Shown here: positions 42,516 to 54,410 of the stretch, piece by piece | Layout of the letters: the number at the start of each line of letters is the position of its first letter | How positions within the stretch are numbered: the stretch's first letter is position 1 | Assembly (NCBI RefSeq): GCF_003855455.1 | Contig: NZ_CP034044.1 | Location: 372,001-436,000, forward strand | Direction of reading: 5' to 3' | DNA: 64,000 nt | DNA from: Mycoplasma struthionis | GTDB lineage: Bacteria; Bacillota_I; Bacilli_A; Mycoplasmatales; Metamycoplasmataceae | Translations under genes and position numbers: made by a program | Notes under the pieces: model-generated | What the model saw: only the letters and a program-made list of their open reading frames with translations | Databases searched by the model: none | Told to the model about the DNA's origin: nothing

Positions 42516-43847
42516 TTATTCTTCACATAGAGGGTCAAATGGAGAAATTTCAATAACTTCTTTATCATAAGCTTCTAAAATTTCTTTTGATAAGTATTTT
42601 TTATCAACAATAGCCATGTAATTGTATTCTGTGAATCATTCATCGCTCATTGAGAAAAATCCTTTTTTACCTAAATCTTCACCTCAGCTATTTTCAACTT
42701 TTCAGCTTAGTGGTTTTCCGTTGTTGTCTAAATTAACTCCAACCATGTTCATAGCATGACTAATTACTGATGCTCTTGATAAGAATTTTTCTTCTTTTGA
42801 AAATTCAGGAGTTTTTGTTAATGTTAAATCATAGTTGAATACTTTAAGGTCTAAAATTCCTTCTTTTGAAGCTAAAAATGTGCTAACATCACAACCAAAT
42901 CAAACACTTTCTCCAGCTTTTAGTTGTTCAATCATTGCCTTTTTTAGATCTTCAATTGAAACGTTAACCATTTCTAATGGTTGACCGTTAACCATGTTTT
43001 TAGTGTCTTTTGAAACAATTAAACGATTTTTAGGTTGTGCAGGTCTTGGATCAGCTACTAAATCAACTTTGTTGTCAATAAAATCACCAACGTATTTCTC
43101 ATAAAATTCTTTGGGACTTTGTTCATCTAATCTAACAAATTTTTTGTCTTTGTCTGTATATTCATATACGAATTTTTTAGGTGGTTTTCCTAATGCTTTA
43201 ACTAAAATATTGTAAACATCTTCTAAAGCTTGTTCTTTTAATAAAGCAACTTTTTTAAGATCTTTACTTTTTGAAAATTCTTCTCTCATTCTCATTGTGT
43301 AAGCTTTTAATCTTCAGTTAATTTGAATAACCATGTCGTTTGTTGCTTCACTGTGGAATGATTCATTCATTATTCCTTTTGGGACAATTCCATATTTTTT
43401 AATTAATCCAGTAAAGAATTCTCAGTAACCACCATCTGAAATAGGGTTAGCATTAAAATGTCTAAATAATCTATCTTCATTATCTAACTCTAAACCTTTT
43501 TCATAAATTCATGTTAAATAAACATTTGCTTTTTCTAATTTATCATAGAAGTGTAAAAAGTTTTGTGAAAGTTCTAAAGCTTCAAGATTTAATTCTTTCA
43601 TTAATTTAATTCTAACTGAGTTTAAAGCAGCAAATATTCAGCAACGTCCACTACTTTTTTGATTTGTTACAGAAGGTGTATTAACTTCAACTGAAAATTG
43701 GTAATTGTGTTTTTTAACTACTTCATTAACTGTTGATGTTGCCTTAATTCCATTTTTAAAAATAGCATTTTCAATTACTTTATTTTCTAATTTTGAGTCA
43801 TAATTTTTTTCAAATTTTTCTAATAATTTTTCATCTATATTATTCAT
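42516..43847 (-). CDS. pepC: Aminopeptidase C / bleomycin hydrolase-type cysteine peptidase
   Basis: Cytosolic papain-fold aminopeptidase of 443 residues (C1B). The catalytic Cys69 is in NQKSSGRCWIFA, the His in SHAMNMVGV, and the Asn in KVENSWGEDLG. Family length is normal (about 440-450). On the minus strand TATAAT is at 43864-43859, only 11 bases before the start, with GGAGA in between, so the leader is very short. Peptide breakdown suits an organism that imports amino acids as peptides. Confidence 0.95.
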
Positions 43848-43894
43848 AAAATCTCCGATTATATATATTTATATTTTTTAAAATTGTTCTTATT

Positions 43895-44590
43895 TTAAAG
43901 CTTTTTTTGAGTTGCACAGAATTCTGAAACTATTGCTACATTATCTAAAAGACCGATAAATGTAACTAAATCATTTTCTTCAATTGTGAAGTCACCTTCA
44001 GGAATATATGATTGTCCATTTCTTTTTATCATTGTTATTAATGCATCATATTTGTTTCTAAATTGTAGTTCACTAATTTTTTTGTTAAAAATATTAGGAT
44101 TTTTAACAATTACTGATGTAGAAACAAACCCATCTTGCAATTCAACAAAATATTCAGAATGAGCTGTAAGAGTTGGATATGTAACTAACATAGCAGTTTT
44201 TTTGCCAGCTTCTTCTTCTGGTGAAACAATTAATTTAACACCAATTTGTCTTAAAACTTGAGCATGTCTTTTTGATGAGGCTCTTGCAATTATAGAGTTT
44301 ACACCCATTTCTTTTAATGCTGCAATAATTTCAATATTATCTGAAGTCGCAACTATAACAACGTCAAAATCGATAACATTAATTGCTTCTAAAGTTTTTT
44401 GTTCAGCACAATCAGCTACATAAATCATGTCAACTTCATCTCTAAATGGAGTTAAATGTTTTTCATCTTGATCAACTAAAATTAATCTTAAATTATTTTC
44501 TCTTTCTGATAATAATTGCTTTGCAATTGCAGAACCATAACGACCTAAACCGATTATGCAAATTTGTCCAGCATTTCAATATTTTCTCAT
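43895..44590 (-). CDS. ktrA: KtrA/TrkA-family K+ uptake regulatory protein
   Basis: Cytosolic gating subunit of 231 residues. The RCK domain has GLGRYGSAIAKQL, then LVDQDEKHL, and VIVATSDNIE; the TrkA-C domain follows (KKISELQFRNKYDALI ... FTIEENDLVTFIG). AAAGGAA precedes ATG 44590. It is divergent from ktrB and almost certainly forms the KtrAB channel with it, binding ATP/ADP at the Rossmann fold. Confidence 0.93.
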
Positions 44591-44619
44591 AAATTCCTTT
44601 CTTTAATAGTTTAAATAAA

Positions 44620-44625
44620 ATTATA
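44620..44625 (-). promoter_or_regulatory. -10 box for ktrA
   Basis: TATAAT on the minus strand, about 30 bases before the ktrA start, leaving space for AAAGGAA. The whole 171-base ktrA-ktrB gap is A+T-rich with no other clear element. Confidence 0.5.
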
Positions 44626-44747
44626 TAGCATTATTAATTTTTGCCTTAAAAATGCAAAAATTTACAACTAAATAGTTAAAAAATTAGTAATAATGTGCGT
44701 ATATCTATATTTATTATTATATTAATAATATTATAGTATTTTTAGTG

Positions 44748-44753
44748 TATAAT
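44748..44753 (+). promoter_or_regulatory. -10 box for ktrB (leaderless)
   Basis: TATAAT is exactly 8 bases before ATG 44762. No ribosome-binding site is present (TCTCTCTT lies between), so the mRNA should start at or next to the ATG. Confidence 0.6.
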
Positions 44754-44761
44754 TCTCTCTT

Positions 44762-46309
44762 ATGAAAAAGGAAAAGACAAATTTTAAAAGTAAAAGTATT
44801 TTTACGAAGATTTTCAAAAAAATCGGAACAATAAGATATATCTTTTTTATTTATGTTTTATTTACTGTTGTTATGTCTTTATTACTATTTTGAAATATTT
44901 CGCATAATGCAGATGAACATGGAAAAAAAGTGACAGTAAAATATTTAGATGCTTTATTTATAGCGGCTTCTGCATTTAGCGATACAGGGCTCACGACGGT
45001 CACGGTCACGGATACATTTAATATATTTGGGCAGGCTTTAATTGCATTTTGTATTTTTGTTGGAGGAGTTGGAATATTCACTATTAAAGTTTATGTATTT
45101 CACTCACTTCTTAATTTAAAATCAGATGTTTTAAGCAGTCAAGTTTCACAAACTGAAAGAGGTGGAAAAAATGCCTTTGAAACTAAACAAATGATTAAAG
45201 TGTCTATTACTTTTATAATTTTAGCAACCATTATTTCCTCAATAATTTTTACACTTATGTTTTACTTTAATCCTTATGGTTATTTTAATGACACTAAGGC
45301 TTTAGAAATTACAGGTAACCGTTTTAATCCTTATTTAGCAGCTAAATATAATCCTTATAGAAATATTTTTATGTCTTTAAGATATGGATTTTTCCATTCT
45401 ATAAGTTCAATAAATAATGCTGGTTTTGATATCATAGGAGATAAAAGTTTACAGCCTTATTATAAAGATTATGGTCTTCAAATTATGACTATTATTGTCT
45501 TTATGATAGGTGGAATTGGTTTTCCAGTAATCTATGATATTTGACTAAAAATTAAAAGTACTAATAAAAAAAATAAAGTACACCGTTTTAGTTTATTTAC
45601 TAAATTCACTCTTGTAACTTATTTTGCTACAACTGCAATTGCTCTAGCATTAACATATGTTTTTGAATTAACTTCAAGTAATCCAAATACTATTTGAAAT
45701 CAAGTAGAATATGGAAACACTTGAGATAAAATATTTGCAATTTATTTCCAAACTAAGTCAACAAGATCAGCAGGATTTTCAACAGTTAACTATACAAACT
45801 TTACACAACCAACAGTCGTTTTACATGGTATTTTAATGTTTATAGGTTTCTCACCTGTTTCAACAGCTGGGGGAATTAGAAACACAACTATAGCAGTTAT
45901 ATTCTTAAGCGTAATGACTATGATCACAGGACGTCAAAGAATAAATGCCTTTAAAAGACAAATTGGTAAAGAAACATTAATTAAAGCAACCAATGTTTTA
46001 ACTATTGGAATGCTTTTGGTAACAGTTTTTACTTTAATTACTTTTGTTAATATAAACAACCATATTCCAAATAAAAGTGAATTTGAATATCCAATGACAT
46101 ATGTTTTATTTGAAATATGTTCAGCTTTCGGTAATTCTGGTTTAAGTGTCGGAGCTACTAAAGAAACCGGAGTAGTTGGAAAAATATTATTAATAATTAT
46201 GATGATTATTGGCCAATTCGGTATTCCTCAAACAATTAAAATTTGAGGCAAATGAAGAACTGTTCCAGAACGTTATCAATTTATATATGAAGACGTTTCA
46301 ATTGGATAG
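44762..46309 (+). CDS. ktrB: KtrB/TrkH-family K+ channel subunit
   Basis: Membrane subunit of 515 residues for K+ (or Na+-dependent K+) uptake. The four selectivity-filter repeats each keep their glycine: SDTGLTT, NNAGFD, SAGFST and NSGLSV. Membrane helices lie between them. It is somewhat longer than Bacillus KtrB (about 450) because of a loop after the second helix (YFNDTKALEITGNRFNPY...). Several TGA codons are Trp. Start at 44762 rests on the -10 position. The stop overlaps the AGGAG of the next gene, so the giant lipoprotein is probably co-transcribed. Confidence 0.92.
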
Positions 46310-46318
46310 GAGTTAATT

Positions 46319-49300
46319 ATGATTAATCAAAAGAAGTTTAAGAAAGTGTCACTTTTACTGTGCACACCTTTAATAGCATCTTTTGGTGCAATAACAACTT
46401 TGGCTTGTCAAAAAAAGTCAGAGCCTACTTTGAAAAAACAATTTCAACCTAAAATTCAAGGTGATGTAAATTACATCGCTATTGGTGATGATTATGCTGT
46501 TGGTAAAAACAACAGTGATAACTGAAAATTCTTTAATAGATTTGAGACAAACACAGGTATTGTTAAGGGTATTTCTTATCCTTCATATTTTGCTAATGCC
46601 TTAAGAACTATTTCAGATGATAAAACTCAATTAGTTACATATGAAAATGAAGCTTTAATAAATGCTACAGTTGAAGACTGACTTTATTTATTAAACCCAA
46701 ATTTATATAGCGACAGTTCAAAAACTCAAAGATTAATTGCTTATAATGAAAATTTAGATTATGAAGAACCTAAAAAAGAAAGTTTCCCTTTTAATTTAAG
46801 AGCCTCAACTTTACAAGCTAAAATTGAAGATGCAAATTTTATAACTATTTCTTTAGGTCTTAATGACATTTTTAAAGATGATTTTTCATTTGATAATTTA
46901 ATTAGTCTTTTAGGTTCTAATAAAAACAAAGAAGAGATCAAACAAACTTTAGAAAATTGAGTGGCTTCTTCTAATAGAAAGATGGTTTTATTAGAAGAAA
47001 ATTATCGTCAATTGATCAAAGATATTAAAAAAATTAATCCTAAAGTTAATATTACATTAGTTGGTTATTTAAAACCATATTTAAAACTTGCTCAAATTAT
47101 TAAAAATGAATATGGACAAGACTATTTAGAAGCAGTTACAAATCAATTAAATGCAACAATTAGATCAGTCGCTTTTTCTGAAACTGTTAATTATGCTTCG
47201 TTTTCAGGTGAAAAAGAAATATCAGAAGATGTTGATAAATATGCTTTAAATGTTTTTGATTATTTACCTTCAAATAATGCCTATAAAAAATTAGGTCAAG
47301 ATTTATTTATGAAGCTTTCTTTAAGTGAAAAAGATTATGATTCTTTAGTAGGCAAAAACGTAAATGATAGTGATTATAAAGCTTATGAACAAGTTTTTGA
47401 ATTTGAAACTTTACCTTCAGAAATTAAATCTAATATTTTAGGTTTAAGTGGAGCTAATGTTGATACATTTACTAAAGAATATTCTTTTGAATCTCTAGAT
47501 GCAGTTAGAGAAAGCATTAGTTCTGAATTTGAAAATAATTACACAATTAATTATTTAAAAGATTTTAAAACTTATTTAAATAATGGTAAAAATTTCAGTG
47601 CTGAAGAACTATTAAGATTTGGCGATAGAATTCTTTCATTTTTTGGAATTGATTCAGCATTTTTTGAAAAATCAGTTTTATTATTAAAAACCGATTTACA
47701 AGATCCTGATAAAAAAGCTGATTTTGTTAAGTTTTTAAATATCATTTTAGATTCAAAAGTTTTAAATAGAAATATAAACCAAATTAATTACAAAATTAAT
47801 GAATTAATTAGACAAAAATCATATGAAGCTATTAATTTAAATGATATTGTTGGAACTATTCAAAGCAATGTTTTTGATTTACAAAATTTATTTAGCTTTT
47901 TAAAAGAAATCTTACAAAATCCATATTTTAAAGACGCTGCAAATCGTGAAAAATTAAGAAAATATATTAAACCTTTAGTCTCAGATCTATTGCTTTCTAA
48001 ACCTTATAAAGCAATCTTTTCATTGTCATCTTCAACATTAACTGACAAAATTTTAGAAAATACTGATTTAAAAATAGCTATTCAAAATTTACTTGAAACA
48101 ATTAGCAATAAATTATTAGATGAACCTAAATATTTTGAATCAGACAATTATCAAGAAGTTATTAGTTTAATTGTTAAAGATTTAAAAGAAGATTTTAGAG
48201 GTGTGGCTGAAAAATTAATTCAAGCATTACACAATAACCCTGAATATTTTAGATCTGTTTTAGATAGCTTAGTTGAAAATTTAATGACTAAATATAAAAT
48301 TGATTCATCTAAAAAAGATGACATTAAATACTTTTTATCATCATTTATTAGCAATATTCCAGAAATGCCTGATTACAATAAATTAATTGATTTTGTTTTA
48401 CAAGAATTAATTGAAAATGGATATAGTAATCAAGATAATTTAATGCAAAACTTAATAAGTGATATAGTTTCAGATAAATTTGATGAAACTAAAAAACATG
48501 ATTTATTATTCTCTTTATTATCTTTTGTTCCTCAATCAGAAACTAATGCTGTTAAATTTAGAGCCGGAAAACAAGCTCTTGCTTTAGCGCTTGCAAAATT
48601 TGCAAATGTTTTAGAAGCAAAAAACATTAGTTCATTGCTAAACGCATCAAAGAGAAATGATATATTTAATTTATTTAGCAATATTTTAAAAAATCCTAAC
48701 AATAAATTAAATAATGAAGGAAAACAAACAATTACTATTATTTTAAGTAATTTAATAAGTGAAGGTTTAGCTAAAGGAAGTTTAATTAATCAAACTTTAC
48801 AACAAATAGGAAACTTTGTTTTCACTCAACCAATTAGTAAATTAATTAAAGAAAGTAATTTAAGAAATCTATTTCCAAAAGATCAAACAATAGAACAATA
48901 TGTAAGTGGAATATGAAATGATATAATGACTGTTTTTAACGATCAAAATATCATTAATAAATTAAGAGATGTTTTATTAAATATTGTTTTACATAGTGAT
49001 AATTATGATTATTCAAGTCCAATGGCATTTGTTAGATCATTATTAATTAACGCAAAAGAAAATGGGCTTATTGATTTAGTTTCTAAATTAATTACACACT
49101 TTACAAATCAAGATTCAGTTTTAACTAAAGCTGTAAATGTTGGAATTGTTTATATTCAAAATGAATTAAAAGTAAACTTCAGTTCAGATGAAATAAATCG
49201 TTTAAAAGCTTATTTAAAAAAGGTTTTATTAGCATTTGATAAAAGCACATTATTTAGCAAACTAGTTAATCAATTAGTGGCTGGTGCAAATCAATCAAAA

Positions 49301-52300
49301 GTGAAAAAACAAACTGAATTTTCTCAATTATTTGAAGAAATTAAAAACCATATATTAGATGTCTTTTCTTCAACTCAAAATCCAAATTTCTTAAATGATA
49401 TTTTTGATTTATTATTAGCAAAAACAGGCGACACACAAGCTGTAACTTTTTCTGAATTAATAAAAGTAGCTCAAGACATTTTAAGCAAAGATCAAGCAGT
49501 TGATTGATTAATTAACAAAATAGATCTTAAAGATAGTATTATTCAAAAATTAGATGGTATTAATGTAGATAATTTTAGTGATGATCAATCAGCTAAAAGT
49601 TCTTTAAGAACATTAATTAACAATGTAAAATCATTTATCAATACAAATTGACAAACCGAAGTTAGAGATAAAATAAAAAAATTAATTAAGGATACATTTA
49701 ATTCAAACAATACTGAATTAGCTAATGCTCGAAGTCCTAAAGAATTCTTATCTAAAGCAATAAAGAAAAATAAAGATGGAATTAAGGGGATTATTCAATT
49801 ATTTGTTAATGAATTTTTATTAAAAGAAGAAAATAAAAACCTATTAGTTAACGTATTTTATGGAGTCTTAAAATCTAAAAATGGATTTGTAATAGAAGAC
49901 AATCAAAGAGAGTCAATAAAACGTCTATTTACAAGTATTTTAAATTGAATAAAATCTGATAATGTGGCTTCAAAATTAGTAGATAATTTTGCAGATACAT
50001 TAAGTAAACATATTGAAGCTAATGGATTAAACTTTAATGGTGGAACTTTAAAAGATATTTTGATTAGTAACATAACAAAATTCGTTATTAATTCAGAATC
50101 ATTAGAATCACTATTCAGTGGTCAGGATATTAAAACTATTATTGATGTTTTAGTTAACAATGCTGATTATTTCATAAATAATTTACTTGTTATTCCAGCA
50201 AAAGTAAAAACTGTAAATGAAATTAATAATGATATTCAAAACAATGTTCAAACTACAAAAGAAGCATTTTTATTAGATGAAGACGATATTTTAAAACTAA
50301 TAAAAACTATTCTTAAAAAATTAGATGGGTCACAAAAAACGCAAGTTTCAAAAGCTATTGTTGAAGCAGTTAAAAAAGCAAGAAAAAATGAAAAATTAAG
50401 ATCATTTTTTGCAAGATGAATATCAAATAAATTAATTTCTACAAATAATTCAGTTTTAAATGAATTTGTTGCTGCTAATAATGGAAATGATTATGAAGAA
50501 TTTTCAAAAGCTGTAATAAATGAATTATTTGACAATGTGTTAAATGATGAAGTTATTGGAATTTTTAAAGAATTTGTAAACGGGATTTTAAATTCAGACA
50601 CAGTTTTTGATGAAACTAAATTTGAAAAAGTATTAATTAAGATCCTAAAAAATAATAATGGTAATAAATTAAAAGAATTACTAAATAAAATGTTAGATAC
50701 TATTTTAAAAAGTAATTTAACTAAAGAATACTTGTTTATATTCTTAATCAGTTATTTAAAAGTAGAAGCAAAAACTACATTTACAGAAGCTGAAACTAAA
50801 AAATTAAAACATTATTATGACCAAATAATGAATAAATTACCAACTTCAGCTTTATATACACAATTTAAAGATAATTTCTTAACTCAATTACAAGGTTTTG
50901 CAGGTCAAAATCTAGAAAGCTTAAAAGACTTCAGCTTAAACACAGTTAAAGCTTACTTTGATTTGAGTAATAAAACTTTAATAAACAATATTCAAGCACT
51001 ATTTTTTGATACAACTCACGATGGCCGTGTAAATCTACAAAACGGTGAATTAATTCAAGTAGCAAAAGTTTTATTAACTAAAGAAAGTTTTGTAAATTGA
51101 ATAATAGAAAAAATTAATTTAAAAGAATTATTTAAAAAATTCTTAGCTAATATTGATTTAAATAATGGTAGATTTAAAGGTGCTACAAAAACAGAACTTC
51201 AAAAATTTATAAATTACACAAACGCATTTGTTGATAGTAAATATCAAAGTGATTTATTGCCAATGTTAAAAGAATTGATTAAATCACTATTTGCTGATAA
51301 AACAGTTGAAAACGCTAACTCAATTCCAGAATGAATTTCTAAATTTATTGAATTAAATAAATCAATGTTATTAGAAAAAACAAAAAAATTATTTAAGTTA
51401 TATTTAGAAGACAATGAAAATGTAAGAACTTCATTAACTTCATTTTTAGTTGAATTAATGAAACAAGATTTAAAAAATGTTCGTTTTGAACCGGGTTCAG
51501 AAGATCTTTTAAAAAGTGCAATTAACAAATTAATTAAAGCAATTCCAAGCTTTAATATTATGGATAATTTATTAAATCCAGCATTAGAAAAATTAGCAAA
51601 TAATATAAGAACTCATTCATTTGATTACAATGATTATGACTTTAATAATACAATCAATATAATAGATATTTTAAATGGGTTAAATTATGACAAAATTAAA
51701 GAATTTTTAAATTCATTAACATCTCAAGAAATTAAAAACCTTGCTTTAATATTAATTAAAAATGCTCCATTATTTACAAATATCTTGCCTGAAGAAACAA
51801 CTTCAACATCATCTACAAGTTCTTCATCAACTTCAACTAATAGAACAAATGCAAATAGAAATGTTGTATTTGCAAATGGTCAATTAACTAAAAATATTAA
51901 TGTTTATTTTGAATTAGCTAAAGCAGCTTTTACAATTTTAAAATCTACTGAAGATAGAAACGAAATCAAAAAGCTTTAGGGACTTTAATAGATTGAATGA
52001 AAACAGATACAAAACTTCATTCATATGTAAGAAATAATCTAGGAGTTGTTAGAGAAGCTATTTTAAAAGCAAATCCTGATGCAACTAAATTTGCAAATCA
52101 AGTGGTTGATTTATTAGTAAGAATTATTTTTAAATCTGATGGAACAGAAAAATTTATTAGACCTTTAATTGATTCATTATTAGACTTAGATGAGGCTGCA
52201 TTTAAGAATATAAATAACTTTGATGATTTAATTGCGACATTAGTTTCAAAAAATAAAGAAGGTATAAAATCTTTAATTAGAAGTTTAATGAAAGATATTT

Positions 52301-54372
52301 TAACAGATCAAGAATTTGTAAAAGAAGCTGTTAAATTTACTTTTGGTATTTTAAATAAAAGTTATAACTTTACAAGTACCGGTATTCAAATGGAAGATGT
52401 GTACAATTTCTTTACAAGAGTTTTAGTTAAATTTAACCAATTAAATGTTGTTGAACAATTATTAACAAAATTTGTAGATTTAATGGCAGATAATTTTAGA
52501 ATCTTAGATGCTCAGGGTCATTTTGATAAAGAAAAATTACAACAAAAATTCATTTCTGCTTTAAGATCAATTAAATATGCCGATTATATTACATCAAGCA
52601 ATATTAGAGAAGTTTTATCTACTGTTTTAGACGACGGTTTGACTAAACAACAAATTGAAAACCAATTAACAAGCACATATAAATATTTTGTTGCTAATAA
52701 AGACAAACTTCAAAATATTACTGTAGCAAAAGAATCAGCGGCTGCAAATAACTTAGCAGCTCCAACTGAAAATGCTTCTGCTGAAGCTAAACAAGAATTT
52801 TTAAAGAATCTAGAATCATTATTATTTAATATACTTTCAGGATTAAATAACTCTATTAACAGAAGCAATAATAATGGAAAAGAAGGTTTAACCAACTTCT
52901 TATACACTGTTTTAAAAGATCAAGTTAAAAAGATTGATTGATCATCATTAAAACAAAAAGTTATACCTCAAAAAAGATTGCAATGAATTACAACTAAATT
53001 TATTGATTATCCCGAAGTGAGGGATATTATAAAATCTGTAGTAAATGACTTTTTGGCTGGTGATAGAATAACGAGCACGAGTCTTGGAGATATGCTTTCA
53101 AAAACAATCGATAGAATCAAAGAAAATTTAAAGAATAATTTTACTAATTTTCTTAAAAAAGCCTTGGCCGATGATGAAGTACTTACAGCGGTAGTTGGGG
53201 ATATATTTAACTACATGAAGTTAGAGAATACAGACCAAGCTGACAAAGATTTTGCTAAAAATTTAATAAAACAACTATTACCAAAATTAGTTACAACTCC
53301 TCTTTTCCAAAGAAAATTATTAAATCGTGGATTAACTGTTTTATCTAAAAAAGCAAAAGATTTTACACTAGCAGAACCAACTAAATGAATAACTGAAGCA
53401 ATAGATGAAATTACCAAAGTATTTAGTATGGGTGATATGGCTGTTTTAGCTCAATTCATTGGCGAAGACAATGTAATTAATGGTCCTAACCTTGTAAAAT
53501 TAATCAATTTATTGTTTGGCAAAAGTAAATTATCTGACTCACTATTGTATAATGCTTTAAGAAATCTAAACAATGATTCTAATCTTTCTGCAAGAACAAA
53601 CATGAGAACTTTAAATAATTTCGTTTCAGATGCAATTAGTTCAGCTTTTAAATCTAAAAGAGGAACTAATAATGATCCTGACAATATAACTGTTGATTTT
53701 GATCCTTTAGCAACTTTTAATACAATATATAGAATTTTGGCTAAAGAAATTAATAAAAAGAAATTAACAGAAAATGGGTCATTTAAAGTAAGAGCTGCTC
53801 AACCAGAATGAAAGGCTGTTTATCGTTTAAATGTTGCAGTTGACTGAATAATTTTTGAAATGTTTGGTCGTGAAAGTCTTGTAAAAGATAGAGAAAAAGG
53901 ACCTACTTTAGCTTTATATAGTGGTACAAGATCTATTTTATGAGAATTACAAGAAGGAACAAACCTAAAATTCATTCCTGGCATAGCTGCTAAGTTCTCA
54001 GGTATGGCCACATATTTTACTTCAGATTGAAGAAGAAGAGAATTTACTAATTATATAAGAGACTGATATGGTGGTTTCTTTGGTTTAGGTGCTAGATATT
54101 ATTACTATGATGAAAACAATTACACGCCAGAATCAATAATATACATAATTCAATCAAGTGGTTATAATAAAAATGAAACAACCAGTAGAAACACTCAATT
54201 TAAATATGCAGTTGATGAAAATAACAAATCTAAAAGAGTTTCTAAAAAAGATTATATAATGATGACCTTAAAAGAAGGTGGATATGGTCGCTTTATGAAA
54301 TTAAATAGAAAAGGTGGTTCTTCTGTTTGAAGTGGTTTAGCAAACCATCACAACCCAGATGATTTCTTTTAA
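46319..54372 (+). CDS. Giant lipoprotein with degenerate SGNH domain, split by a -1 frameshift
   Basis: With one -1 shift this is about 2,684 residues. The signal ends AITTLAC (Cys30). Residues 50-330 look like an SGNH/GDSL hydrolase: block I YIAIGDDYAVG, block III SLGLNDIF (Asn182), block V FDYLPSNNAY. The catalytic Ser of GDS is Asp58, and the His of the usual D-x-H-P is Leu, so hydrolysis is unlikely. The rest is Lys/Asn-rich, alpha-helical and repetitive; a short C-terminal domain begins around 53810 (WKAVYRLNVAVDW). The zero frame stops at 51977-51979 after 1,886 residues; at AAA AAG (51968-51973) a -1 slip continues with KALGTLIDWMK. It lies 9 bases after ktrB with AGGAG. Surface-exposed; role unknown. 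Confidence 0.82.
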
Positions 54373-54375
54373 AAA

Positions 54376-54407
54376 CAAAATCTCGCAAATGCGAGATTTT
54401 TTGTTTA
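54376..54407. terminator. Bidirectional terminator between two lipoprotein genes
   Basis: AAAATCTCGC-AAAT-GCGAGATTTT with A- and T-runs on the two sides, between convergent genes ending at 54372 and 54411. Confidence 0.88.
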
Positions 54408-54410
54408 GCA

